Below are positions 1 through 11,209 of a DNA stretch of 64,000 nucleotides, one piece after another. Each line of letters begins with the position of its first letter. The stretch's first letter is position 1. The DNA comes from Eupeodes corollae (taxonomy: Eukaryota; Arthropoda; Insecta; Diptera; Syrphidae). The position numbers and the translations under genes are program-made. The notes under the pieces were generated by a model, which was not told where the DNA came from, searched no databases, and worked only from the letters and a program-made list of their open reading frames with translations. Location of the stretch: the NCBI RefSeq assembly GCF_945859685.1, contig NC_079147.1, positions 145,476,645 to 145,540,644 on the forward strand. Reading direction: 5' to 3'.

Positions 1-39
1 AAGAGTTTCGCTCTCGGCCATTTCGAAGAAGTTTGGAAT

Positions 40-345
40 TTCAAAGTCTAACATATACACTATCAAGAAAAATGAGAGCAAGTCGACGATCATTAAAGAA
101 GGATGAATATTGAAAAATGGAAACCGCATTGTACAAATGGTTTATTGCGCAACGTAAAAGTCATGTTCCTATTAATGGTAACATTTTAAAGGCCAAGGCA
201 AGTAGTTTCAAAAAAAAAAAAGATATCACCACGGTGGTTGACCAACAAAATTTAAAAAGCGCTTTGGAATTCGACTTCTTAAAGAGTCTGGTGAAAAGCT
301 TTCATCGAGGGCAGACCTTGTCAAACCATTTAAGAAGAAATTAGC
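40..345 (+). pseudogene. pogo/Tigger-like transposase, N-terminal fragment
   Basis: An open stretch from the ATG at 117 reads ETALYKWFIAQR, followed by VPINGNILKAKA. This is the second half of the CENP-B/Tc5-type helix-turn-helix found in pogo, Tigger and jerky proteins, which binds the transposon ends. Upstream, in another frame, KSTIIKEG resembles the linker before that domain, so at least one frameshift and a stop (111) separate the halves. No DDE catalytic part follows. It is a decayed, truncated transposase or a domesticated fragment; the first is far likelier because the frame is broken. Confidence 0.55.
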
Positions 346-1439
346 TTAACTAATACAGTATATTCCCTAAATTGTTCGTTATATTTTAATGAAGTTATAT
401 ATGTTATATATATATATTAAGTGAAGTTTAAATTATTTTTCTATGACGTTTGAAATAAATTAATTAAAAATACAAATGTACTTTCTATTTACCTAAAGAT
501 TTGTATGAAAAAAATGTTTTCTATATAGCGAATTGACACTGGACATTATATCGTTCGTTGTACTGGACCACCACTGTAATAACAAAAAAGTTATGAGTGT
601 TCTGAGTACATTTGGACCCCATAACGTAAAGGAGGGTTAAATAAAATTTCAATTGAGGAACAAAAAAAAACTTTTGTCAAAAAAATACGTGCGTTTTGTT
701 CGCATTTCATATATAGTAAAGTGAGAAATTCCCAACAAAACGATCCGCAGTGGCCAGATTTTTGTATTTAAAAATTGGCACAACTGAAAGAAGATCTGTC
801 AAAATAATAATAAAAAACTTCAAAAAGGGGGTTTGTTCGTAGACTACTACATTAACATGTGGTGTTGAAGCGAGCTTGAAGCTCGCCTCAATTCTTTATA
901 TACCTGAATCGATTTGAGATTTATCTATTGTCTTTTCTTGCAAAATAAACCCAGTTAGTCCATTGTCACTAACAAAAGTAAATAATATCAACAGTAATAG
1001 ATTCGTTTTTTCCGCAATGGAAAGCACACATGATTCCAAATGCAGAACTACTCAACAAACACAGCCATCGAGATACAAATGCAATATCAATCGTACCAAC
1101 ATTTGAGAACGAAATCACATAAGATCCATTCGAGGCTCATATAAATGTCAAAAACCTATCCATAGTGAGATTCTACTCTAACTTTTATCGGTGTTATTCA
1201 AACTATGGATATTATTTTTGTTATTCGTGTAAAATCTTACTTTACTATGGATAGATTTCCCAACAAAACACAAGTAATAACTTAAAGAAAAATCTTTGAA
1301 ATCCCCTTTTTGGAAATAGCGAAAGCGATGAAATAAAGTTCTGCGGACTTAGACCAACAACACAACCCAAAATATATATAGTGTAGTTGGCCCAATTGTA
1401 AAGTAAACTCAAGAATGGATCAGCAAACTTATAATGGAA
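346..1439. other. AT-rich stretch, no gene recognised
   Basis: No coding segment or repeat ends that I can support. Probably distal intron of the FCHO gene or intergenic DNA with old TE debris. Confidence 0.5.
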
Positions 1440-1720
1440 GATCATTAGTAATTCCGATGTTAATTAATTTTATACAAACTTCTCGAGTAGTTAAATTGTG
1501 TTTGGAAAATAATTATGTTAACGTTTTGAAAATACCAGCTAAGTCTCCCGATCTTAATCCAATTGAAAATCCGTTATCTTATTGAGTCAATTGGAATGCG
1601 AAAATTCCAATAGCTTAGATGAGCTGTGGAAATACATAAAAAAGGCTTGGTATGATTATGCCCACAGAACGATGCAGAAAATTAGTGGAGTTTTTCAAGG
1701 AGATGTGAAGCTGTGATAAA
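1440..1720 (+). pseudogene. Tc1-like transposase C-terminal fragment
   Basis: The + strand reads KLCLENNYVNVLK and then SPDLNPIEN around 1539-1569. The latter is the conserved block holding the last acidic residue of the Tc1 DDE triad. The rest, to about 1720, is broken by stops and frameshifts but keeps the spacing of a Tc1 C-terminus. No terminal repeats were found. Old truncated copy. Confidence 0.65.
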
Positions 1721-2104
1721 TAAAAAGTACAACCATATGTTACTTTAAAAGTGATAATAATAGATAATGATAGAAGGTAAATCTGCTTTAAAAGATCATG
1801 TGCCATTTATGTTTACCGTCTAGAATAAAAAAAAAACAAAAGCTTAGGGTTGTAAGTCTACTTTTTCCATAAACAACTGAAAATAATAAAAAACTTTTGG
1901 GTTGCAACAGATTAAGAAATATTTAAATTTCATTTAAGCCATAAATTACAAATATCATTTGAATAAAACGCAAGTGTTAAGTGTTTCTTACACTTGAATT
2001 CAATAAAGGACCGAATTAAACAAAAAGTACACTAATGTATTTCTAAAGTTTTCCCATAAAATTATCATATATTTGCAAAAGTGTATGGCAGTTGGTAAAT
2101 TTTT
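1721..2104. other. AT-rich stretch, nothing recognised
   Basis: No ORF or repeat structure that I can support. Confidence 0.5.
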
Positions 2105-2490
2105 GTTTATATAATAAGTGCACACTCAAAGGGATAACTACCCTTACTATGTAGACACAGTGTGAGCACTAGGAAAGGGAGAGAGGGGTTGAAAGGAAGT
2201 GTCGGTGCACATTGGTTTTGAATTCCTGAATATTGCAATAGCTGGGAAAGACAGATTGTGGCAAGGCATTCCACATTCGTATAGTACGGCTAAAACGAAT
2301 CTCTGTACTTGACAGTACGACCGAAGTTGGGCTCGAGGGTATACTGATGAGCATTCCCAGAAGCGCGAGTATTACGGTTGAACTGTTTAAGGGGAGGAAT
2401 GCAGCTGGCTATTTCTCTAGAGCATAAACCATTAAAATAACTGTAAAAGAGGGTGAGATAAGAAACATTTCGACGATGTTCAAGTGACGT
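2105..2490 (-). pseudogene. LINE reverse transcriptase, extreme C-terminus
   Basis: Read on the minus strand from about 2490, one frame gives HRRNVSYLTLFYSYFNGLCS and then PNFGRTVKY; a shifted frame gives RTIRMWNALPQSVFPS and FKTNVHRHFL. This is the stereotyped tail found after the reverse transcriptase in many insect APE-type LINEs (jockey/CR1-related). A frameshift near 2320 joins the two parts. Upstream RT sequence is absent, so this is a 5'-truncated relic. Confidence 0.7.
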
Positions 2491-3150
2491 AAATGGTAAA
2501 AATTAACTTCTAATGAAATTAATCTTAAGTCTAAAATCCACTTGAGCTTGTACGGAACATAATTTAACTGTTCTTATTTGAATGTATCTAAACAAAACTA
2601 GGCCAATAGAAATGAGAGACATTCTTCAAATACATGGATTTTCAATGCAACTAGCTTTTTGGTTTGCCCTTGGTAAAAAAAATACATCTGCAGCACTAAA
2701 ATTTGCAGTTTATTTAAACAATTAAACATGTTCGTTAGTAAAATATCTTTAAATAAGGTTTTTTTTATATGTTTCAACTTAAGTCCACTCATAAGCTTAA
2801 AATACATAAAGTATAGAGTTTCAAGACCCATCCCAGTAGATTTGCATGCATTACACTACAAAATTAGTCTGCATTATGAAACAAAAAATATATACCTACT
2901 ATGAAAAATGGATGTCAGAGTGGGATTGAGAATGGCAACAAATATTTTTTTGTTTTGGGGGTCTTTTATTCAAAAACTGTTTAGAGAATTGACAGTAAAT
3001 TATTTTTTGATACATCTTAAGCCCGAGAGGTAAAAGTGAGAGATAATTTTCGTGAAAATAAATCAATTCGTATTTAACTTTTAACAACTATATAATTTAT
3101 TTTAAAAAAACCCATACAATTATATACAAATCTTAGGTCTATAATATTCA
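2491..3150. other. AT-rich stretch, nothing recognised
   Basis: Small ORFs on the minus strand have no recognisable domain and look like chance. Confidence 0.5.
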
Positions 3151-3397
3151 GGGGGGTCATTCCGTAAAACGACTATAGTCAAACGATAGCATTTCGGCGA
3201 TAGTCAATAGACAATAGGCGATAGATATCGTCAAAACGATAGCGTTTGCACGATAGCTAAAAAGGTATCGTGTGTCGTTGATTAACTATGCAAATTGAAA
3301 TGAAAATGTTTCGGCGTAGTTTTGTTACAAAGTGAAAATGAAAACTCAGAACAAAATAAAATGAATACGTTTATGGATATATATCTCTTCCAACCTA

Positions 3398-4680
3398 AAG
3401 GGTGATTTTTTTGAGGTTAGGATTTTCATGCATTAGTATTTGACAGATCACGCGGGATTTCAGACATGGTGTCAAAGAGAAAGATGCTCAGTATGCTTTG
3501 ACATTTCATCATGAATAGACTTATTAACGAGCAACGCTCTCAAATCATTGAATTTTATTACAAAAATCAGTGTTCGGTTCGAAATGTGTTTCGCGCTTTA
3601 CGTCCGATTTATGGTCTACATAATCGACCAAGTGAGCAAACAGTTTCGCACTCAGTTTACTTTATTGGACATTAAACCAACCACACGAATGCGTATAGTG
3701 CGTACAGAAGAGAATATTGCGTCTGTTTCTGAGAGTGTTGCTGAAGACCGTGAAATGTCGATTCGTCGCCGTTCGCAGCAATTGCGTTTGTGTTATTCGA
3801 CCACATTGAAGATTTTACGCAAAGATCTTGGTGTAAAACCGTATAAAATACAGCTCGTGCAAGAACTGAAGCCGAACGATCTGCCACAACGTCGAATTTT
3901 CAGTGAATGGGCCTAGAAAAGTTGGCAGAAAATCCGCTTTTTTATCGACAAATTTTGTTCAGCGATGAGGCTCATTTCTGGTTGAATGGCTACGTAAATA
4001 AGCAAAATTGCCGCATTTGGAGTGAAGAGCAACCAGAAGCCGTTCAAGAACTGCCCATGCATCCCGAAAAATGCACTGTTTGGTGTGGTTTGTACGCTGG
4101 TGGAATCATTGGACCGTATTTTTTAAAAGATGCTGTTGGCCGCAACGTTACGGTGAATGGCGATCGCTATCGTTCAATGCTAACAAACTTTTTGTTGCCA
4201 AAAATGGAAGAACTGAACTTGGTTGACATGTGATTTCAACAAGATGGCGCTACAAGCCACACAGCTCGCGATTCTATGGCCATTGTGAGGGAAAACTTCG
4301 TAGAACAATTCATCTCAAGGAATGGACCGGTAAGTTGGCCACCAAGATCATGCGATTTGACGCCTTTAGACTATTTTTTGTGGGGCTACGTCAAGTCTGA
4401 AGTCTACACAAATAAGCCAGCAACTATTCCAGCTTTGGAAGACAACATTTCCGAAGAAATTCGGGCTATTCCGGCCGAAATGCTCGAAAAAGTTACCCAA
4501 AATTGGACTTTCCGAATGGACCACCTAAGACGCAGCCGCGGTCAACATTTAAATGAAATTATCTTCAAAAAGTAAATGTCATGGACCAATCTAACGTTTC
4601 AAATAAAGAATCGATGAGATTTTGCAAATTGTATGCGTTTTTTTTTTTTAAAGTTTTCAAGCTCTTAAAAAATCACCGTT
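3398..4680 (+). mobile_element. mariner-like element, nearly full length
   Basis: Terminal inverted repeats AAGGGTGATTTTTT (3398) and AACGGTGATTTTTT (complement, ending 4680) are flanked by TA on both sides (3396-3397, 4681-4682), the target duplication of Tc1/mariner elements. The element is 1283 bp and sits inside the CGATAG-rich element. It carries one transposase gene with only a few lesions, so it is among the younger insertions here. Confidence 0.85.
3511..4575 (+). pseudogene. mariner transposase, frameshifted
   Basis: Reading starts at the ATG at 3511 (MNRLINEQRSQIIEFYY), moves to another frame at about 3640 (helix-turn-helix region and linker, to 3916) and returns to the first frame at 3907. 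The catalytic region shows FSDEAHFWLNGYV (first Asp), FQQDGATSHTA (second Asp) and CDLTPLDYFLWG (third Asp); I count 36 residues between the second and third. A TGA at 4231 replaces the Trp expected before FQQD. The C-terminus is complete to the stop after 4575. Lesions: two frameshifts and one nonsense codon, so inactive. Confidence 0.85.
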
Positions 4681-5340
4681 TATATGTAAGCATTTTTGTT
4701 TTTTCTTATAAAATAATTTAAACCATTATAGTTTTCATCGAAGTTTTTCAAAAAAGGACTTTATAAAGTTATAGCAAACTGTGTGGCAAATTATTTATTG
4801 GTTGCAAATCTCAATCTCTCAACTGAAGTTTTTTCACTCTCTGCTCTCATGTATACACCGATACGAATTCAACACGCTATAAAAAATGAGAGTTAGAGGT
4901 TTCGAAGGGACGAAGACGAAATTTGGTTCTCTCGATAAGTTTTTTCACTCTAACAAAAAATTAAATCAGTAACAGTCACAAACAATAAATCTCGAACAAG
5001 CATTATCTTTCGTTGAGTTGATTTTGACATTTCAGTTATCTTATAATGAAAACGATAGACGAGACGATAGTGACATAGTTACGTGAAGCAAATTATTGAC
5101 GATATCGTTAATGATAATTGTTTTGACGATTATCGTTTTAAAAAATACGGAATGACTCCCCAGGTTATCTTTATGTCGCTCTTGTTTAATATTAGGGGAT
5201 ATAATACATGTCGGCTAACTGAGATTTTTCATTTTAGCCAACATTCTGTGGGATATTCAGCCCAATTCTAAATGACAATATAAAGATTTCACTTTTCCCT
5301 TCTCTCTCATTTTAAATAGAAAATTCCCAAAGATTTTGAA

Positions 5341-5882
5341 GCTCAACTTTCCATTACCGCAGCACGAATTTCGACTCGCGTTTTTTTTTTTTCGATAGAT
5401 ATGTGCAAATAAATAATAACTATAGCAGTTTTAGAGCGAGGAAACATTTATTTCTATTTTTAATTAATTTTTAAAGTTCACTTTTTTACACTTTTAAAAC
5501 ACATTTTGACATTTCTTCATAGTTTTATGTTCAGTGTTGCCATACTTGTTTTTTTTCTTGGTGATTTCTTTTATTTTAGTGCTCAAATGAAAAAGTACTT
5601 TGCATATACCCAAACTCGCACCCACCCCAAATCCTATAATGACCCCTTACATACCTAGCTGTTAGTACGTGCGTCGTGCTATCAATTAAAAAAAAACTTG
5701 TTTTAGGCTCAAAGAATGCAATACAAAAAAGTAGGGTTAAGTCCGAAAAAGAAAATATTTTTTTTTATGACTTAAAGTTGTTTCCTCGCCCTAATATTTA
5801 AAACATGTTCAATTGAGACCCCTACCTAACTGCAAAAAAAAAATCAGAAGGAAATTCGTGCTGCGGTAATGGAAAGTCGCCC
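5341..5882. mobile_element. MITE, family 1, copy 1
   Basis: Inverted ends share ACTTTCCATTACCGCAGCAC and continue into GAATTTC. The element is flanked by an 8-bp direct repeat GATTTTGA (5332-5339 and 5883-5890), as expected of hAT-type insertion. No ORF with a recognisable domain. The interior matches the copy at 62601-63182 in reverse orientation, for example the segment around 5600-5660. It is inserted inside Harbinger copy A. Confidence 0.8.
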
Positions 5883-6127
5883 GATTTTGATCCTTTTTGA
5901 ATTTTCATTATTCTAAACAAGCTCAAAAATAGAAAAAAGTTACTACGGGAAATAAACGAGCTTTCTAAAATAAAAAAAAGGGACAATTCAAATTCATTTG
6001 GCGCAAGCTTGTTACGAAGTAAAGTGAAGTTTTTCCTTTTTTTTCCAATTATTTTTGAGGCCAAAACCAACAAAACAAGGATCAGCTCTGCAAATGCTTT
6101 TAAATTTTATGTTGACTCAACAAACAA

Positions 6128-6204
6128 ACAAAGGAAGAAGTAGCATTGATTTGGAAAATGGTAGAGTTGAATTTGTGTAGACCACCAATGTATAACAAAA
6201 CTAT
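6128..6204 (+). pseudogene. Myb/SANT-like gene scrap in Harbinger copy A
   Basis: One frame reads TKEEVALIWKMVELNL and then CRPPMYNKT. This lines up with KEEVLLFWKML and PGPPKKN in copy B and with the zeste-like Myb/SANT domain found in the accessory protein of PIF/Harbinger elements. Short and isolated; called by similarity to copy B. Confidence 0.45.
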
Positions 6205-6479
6205 AGGTTTAGAGTGTTCAGAAGAAATATTATGTTCAATTAAAGATGGCTGAAAAACTGAAAGCAAGGAATAGGACTGGCGATAGACCAAATAAGGAAC
6301 AACCATTTTTCGGCAACGAACAGGGCATCTATGTTTTAATTACAATGAAAAAGTCCGTAGACTTCGGAACAGCTAATCCAACATACAAAATTTTCATTCT
6401 CGAGTTTGTAAGGAAGGAGAATTTTACTCTCGGGAGAACCCGAGGAAAACGATTGCCCGGGAATTTTTGGGATTGGTGA

Positions 6480-7633
6480 GATCATAAGCAAAAAACTTTT
6501 TCATTCACCCTGAACAATGGTCAAAAAAGTAATTATACTTTTTTTTTAAGGTCCTTGATGGCTTTAGTTCGAATTCAACTTCAAAATCATTCTATCACGT
6601 CAGGTTTTTGATAAACAACCATACAGAAAAAATGTGTGATGATTTCCCAAATCTACAATCCTCTAAATCAATATTTCATTTAAAAATGTTTTTTTTTTTT
6701 TTTTTTTTTTTATTACTGAAACGGTTCTTAATAAAACAAATTTTAAAAACTAATACTTTTTTTTCAAATTATTATTCAAAAATGGCTGGGTCCATTGGTC
6801 TCACGACTTAAGAATAATAAGAAGTGATCTTATTAAGAATTCATAGTCTTAAGGTTATAACATAAGTAATTGGGAAAACATTGCAAATAGTGATAATTTT
6901 GAAAACGTTTGAGTTTAAAATCGGAGTTCGGATTCGGAATCAGCACTAAAAATTAATTTTAAAACGAATTATTCAAAAACATAAGGGAATTACATTCAAG
7001 GTTTTTCGAAACTTCAGATAGAGATTTGTAATTTGCAAAATATATAACGTGTTTTAACTAAGCCTTAAAAACACAGTTTTGGGTTGTCTTGCATTTTTGA
7101 AAGGGCGTATTTTAAAAACATGATTAAGTGTTCATTATTAATAAATATTAAGAATATAATTTCAATCAAACGTATTGTGAATACGACCCAACATTTCCAT
7201 TAATATTAAATGTAATGAATGTTTTGGTTTTGGAAAATTTGGTGTGAAGCTTATATTTTTTTAAATATTATAAGACTTCAAATGTGGTGTATTTAAAATT
7301 TAAAATAAAAAAAAATAAAAAGAATATAAAAAAATTAGGTTTTTAAGAATATTATAATAGAATCCTTTTTATGTCTCATTACTTTTTTTTTAAAGGAGCT
7401 TTTGATTCTGAGCATTCAAAATATTTGGTTATCTGATTTTCTTCTAACTAAAAAAATACATATGGTTAATATTGCACTAAATCATTTAACATACACTTGA
7501 CGAAGATTATAATATTATTGAAGGTATAGAAGGTAAAGGTTTAGTATAGGCTCAAGAATATTTATGTTAAAATAGGTAAGGGACATACAAAAGGTAAGTA
7601 TTTTTTATAATGAATAATGCATTTATCTCATAC
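6480..7633. other. AT-rich DNA, start of FCHO intron 5
   Basis: Lies directly downstream of the exon 5 donor of the FCHO gene. No exon, RNA gene or TE end was recognised. Confidence 0.55.
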
Positions 7634-8332
7634 TTGGAACCGACGAAGAAGATGCTGAATTTTGCTCAGATAGTTGAGTCAAGGCTGACGATATAAATGA
7701 ACTTTGAATGATGTTGGTATTGGAATTGTCCAGTTGTTGGGAAGGACTGTTGGAATGGTTAGCACTTTGGGAATTATTTATACTCGAGCTGGAGTTAGTG
7801 TCCGTACCAAAATTCCCATTGGTTAATTTATTTGCATTAGATGAAGAGGAGGAGGAGTTGTTATTGCATGTACTAGTTGTGTTACTTGTGGAATGTTTCG
7901 TTGATGGAATGCTGAACCAACTGCGGATGTTTGACTTGACCGATGTGGCTGTAGTGCTAATGGTTGTTGTTTGTATGGGCTCTGGTGATAAGGCTCGTGT
8001 TATATTTTCAATGTTTTCGATGCTACGCTCTGTCGAAGAATATTGGCTCTTTGGATCAGAATCTGGTTTTGTGGACAGATAAAGTCTGCTACCACTGATG
8101 TTTTCACTATTGAGGCTAGACCCACCAATGTCCGATGATGTTAGAACATCCAAGTTTCCTTGTTGTTGTTGTTGCTGTATTAGTTGTTGTTGTTTTGGTA
8201 ATTGGTGTTGCTGTGCTAGTTGTGTGTCTGTGAGATTTGCGGGTGATATTGGCCGATTGGAGATATTTAAATGCGAACTTGTCGAAGAAGTGGGTTGCGT
8301 CGATAAGGTAATGAACGGGAGTTCGGATATTT
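7634..8332 (-). CDS. FCHo: FCHO exon 5 (low-complexity linker)
   Basis: Acceptor CTTACAG; first codon completed by the last base of exon 4 (G|AA). Starts EISELPFITLSTQP, includes a CAA-rich poly-Gln stretch near 8160-8200, then Ser/Asn/Thr-rich sequence with SWFSIPST. The frame is open for 699 nt and leaves through a GTATGAG donor after 7634; an in-frame TAA follows a few bases later. Linkers between F-BAR and mu-homology domain are disordered in this family and bind EPS15 and AP-2. The donor choice is inference, since the protein would otherwise end without its cargo domain. Confidence 0.75.
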
Positions 8333-11126
8333 CTGTAAGTTGTTTTATTGGAAAAGAAAATTGTTAATGAAAAACAAAAAAACAAAAACACAAAATTAAA
8401 CAACAAAACTTTTTAAAAAATAAAACTTAATTAAAAACAAACAAAAAAATTTAAAAAATGTATACTTTTAGTAATAATAAAAATGTTTAGTTATGTAGAT
8501 AAAAGAAAAACAAAATCAAAACGCTTAGCAATTACGAAATAAATTTATTTTAATAAACGCTGTGCAATTTGAACACGGACGCATTTTTAAAGTGAAACAA
8601 AGCTATTGATTTATAAAAATAAAACTAATGATCAAAATGACAATCTTTTCGTGGCTAACTTTCGCTGAATTGATCAACACAGCTGGACAAAAAATTATTG
8701 AGTTGTTTTCATACAAAAAAATAAAACTTCCCATATCTGAATTTGTAATTATTTTAAAAATTGAATTATTGTTTTCCTAGAAAAATGTTGTGACATTTGA
8801 TTCAATTTTAATGCAAATCAGCATTAAAGAAAGATTATGTAATAAACGATTCAACCTTCTGAATTTTGAGAGGATTAAGCCTTATTACCCTTTGTTTTTT
8901 TATTGATTTCGCGGTGTAATAGAGAATATTTTGTACATACATTTTTTAAATTGTAGGTATGTATTTGAAAAACATCCGGAACCAAAATTCTTCTTTTGAG
9001 AGACTTCTCTCTTCTAGTTAACAGTACTCGAACGTTTTGGCTTATGTTAAACTAAAAGTATATTGAACTGCACTAATCAAAACAAATAATTAGATTACAT
9101 GTAATCATACATAAAATCTGAAGAAATTACCTAATAGGGGATATTTATAAATTTGACATATAATTTTATTTGTCATGGAAGTCCTGATTTCTTCCCCGAC
9201 AGCAATGGTTTAATAGAACAGACAAATTTTGTTATTAATTTAGCCTGTAAATGAACAAAGACACGTGAAAAATACAAGTCAAGTCATTATTAACTATCGT
9301 GAAAATAAGACTACACTTCTTTGAATTAAAAGAACATGTTGATATCCTGATAAAGAAAGGATATTGCTAATTTTAAGGCAAGAGTACTCACAAACAAAAT
9401 TGATCTTATATGAATGGTGGCTTGTTTATTGGCTGCAACCTTTTCAAAATCATCCATGGGAAATCTGAGATATTTGAGATTGAACTTATCAGTTGTTAAA
9501 GATTTTGTAGGTTAGGTTAATGGGCTGGCGATTGATGACGTTATCGCCACACTTATCCATTGTAATACCCTGTGTCGTTCTAGGCAATTAGAGGCTTCGG
9601 TGAAGCCTAATAGGATGCTACTTCGAATAACTTTAAGGTCTTCGAGAATATTGCGTTTATATATTGCGTGATAAAAGGGAAAAGCAAATTATTTCCACAT
9701 CAACTGAAAGGTATTGTTGCTTATTTCAAATTAGAAGCTCAATTTTTTTCTATGTAATAAAGGTTTTTTTTCTTAGACGTGCCGTTTTCATTCTGGCAAA
9801 ACATCTATCCGAGTTGATCTTTTTGATAGCTCCCACTTGATTAATACTCAGTTTGACATTTTAAAATGAATAAACTTACTCCTGAACAACGTACACTGTC
9901 AGACAAAATAAAGTGCAAAAGCGGTTCATTTGATTTCATAGTGCCGCAATTTAAGAGCAAAGAGAATTTTTTGACACACGTCACAAACTTCCAGTTGTTT
10001 ACTCTCTGATCAAAAAACCGTTAAAGATTTATTCTTTTGTTTACCAACATCGGCAATAATGCTGCGACAAAATAAAGTACAATTTTTATTACTCTTTCAA
10101 TTTCTTACTAAATATTTAAAATTAGGAAAATTTTGTATAGCAGAGAAAATATTAAAAGGTTTATAAATTAAATTTAAAGTCATATTCATTTATTTGCTTG
10201 TTTTTATTTTATTCGGTTAAGGATATTATTAAACCGCTTTCAACCGAAGTGAAGGAAATGCTTGTTTTAGACCGTCAACATGGGTGGAAAAAAACTAGCA
10301 GAAAAACATGGATTGTCTGTTTCTGGTGGAAGACAAATTTATTTTAATTTTGTATAACGAGGAACTGTCGTCAGCTTTAAAAATTCCGCAGACCGCAGAA
10401 TAAAAATTGAGGCTCGAAAACACCCATTATCTTCGGGCAGAATCATTAAAGTGGAGTTATCCATTACACCAAGGACTGTTCAAAGGCGTCCGAATGAATT
10501 TGGCTTAAGAAACTTTTTCGGCCAATTAATGTCAAAAAAAAATGGCTAGCTTTTTCAAGAAAGTTTCTATCTTTTGGAGAGCACGTAAAACGATAAGTCC
10601 AAATTTGAATTAAAAAATTAAAATCCAGAAAACGAGTTTGGTGCAAACCATCGGAAAGACTGAGCCAAAGGTGCATTCAAAAAACCGTCAAACATGGAGG
10701 AGGGTCACTTATGGTCTGGGGATGTTTTTCCTCTAGTGGGGTTGGAAATATTATTAAAGTTGACACTAAAATGACGAGTTCTAGTTACGTCAATATAGAT
10801 AGATAGATATTTTATTGGCAAAGAAAAAGTTACATTGTTTACAATATTTTTAAGTCATTGCACAGCACAGAGATATGATATCAATTTGTATCTTACTACT
10901 GAAAATAATAATTATGTTTTAAACAGCATGTCTATGTCTTAATATTTATAAGTTTGAAGGAAAACATTGCAAAGAAAAAACCTTCATTCGAATTTTGTTT
11001 ATAATTATATCACAGATATGTTATGCTTAAATTTAATAGAAACTAATTTCCGAATAAATATATAAATAAATAGGCAAACAAATAAGTTAATAAATACACG
11101 AATGAATTAATAAATGAGTAAATAAG

Positions 11127-11209
<83 letters not shown>

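Larger units (their letters stand above)
3151..5161. mobile_element. TIR element with CGATAG subterminal arrays (unclassified DNA transposon/MITE)
   Basis: The left end starts GGGGGGTCATTCCGTA and the right end is the inverted GGGGAGTCATTCCGTA, ending at 5161. Both arms are packed with CGATAG or its complement: six or more copies in 3180-3280 and several in 5050-5140. The centre is occupied by an unrelated mariner element (3398-4680); without it the element is about 0.7 kb. No transposase of its own is visible. I found no clear target duplication at the outer ends, so the superfamily stays open. Confidence 0.65.
5257..6479. mobile_element. PIF/Harbinger-like element, copy A
   Basis: The left end TCAGCCCAATTCTAAATGA is nearly identical to the left end of copy B at 31142. 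The right end, read inward, starts TCACCAATCCC and has TTCCCGGG, matching the right end of copy B. It encloses a MITE (5341-5882) and a scrap of a Myb/SANT-type gene. Assignment to Harbinger rests on copy B, which has both typical genes. Confidence 0.6.

Noticed and set aside
7623..7634. TAA as the natural end of the FCHO protein
   Set aside because: FCHO proteins end with a mu-homology domain; a GTATGAG donor precedes the stop, so splicing onward is likelier.
7708..8082. 124-codon + strand ORF
   Set aside because: Antisense shadow of FCHO exon 5; Glu/Leu/Val-rich reading of the complementary Ser/Asn codons, no domain.
8098..8406. Overlapping ORFs on both strands over the poly-Gln stretch
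   Set aside because: Other-frame readings of FCHO exon 5 (Cys-rich or Thr-rich from CAA repeats); the splice phase selects the Gln frame.
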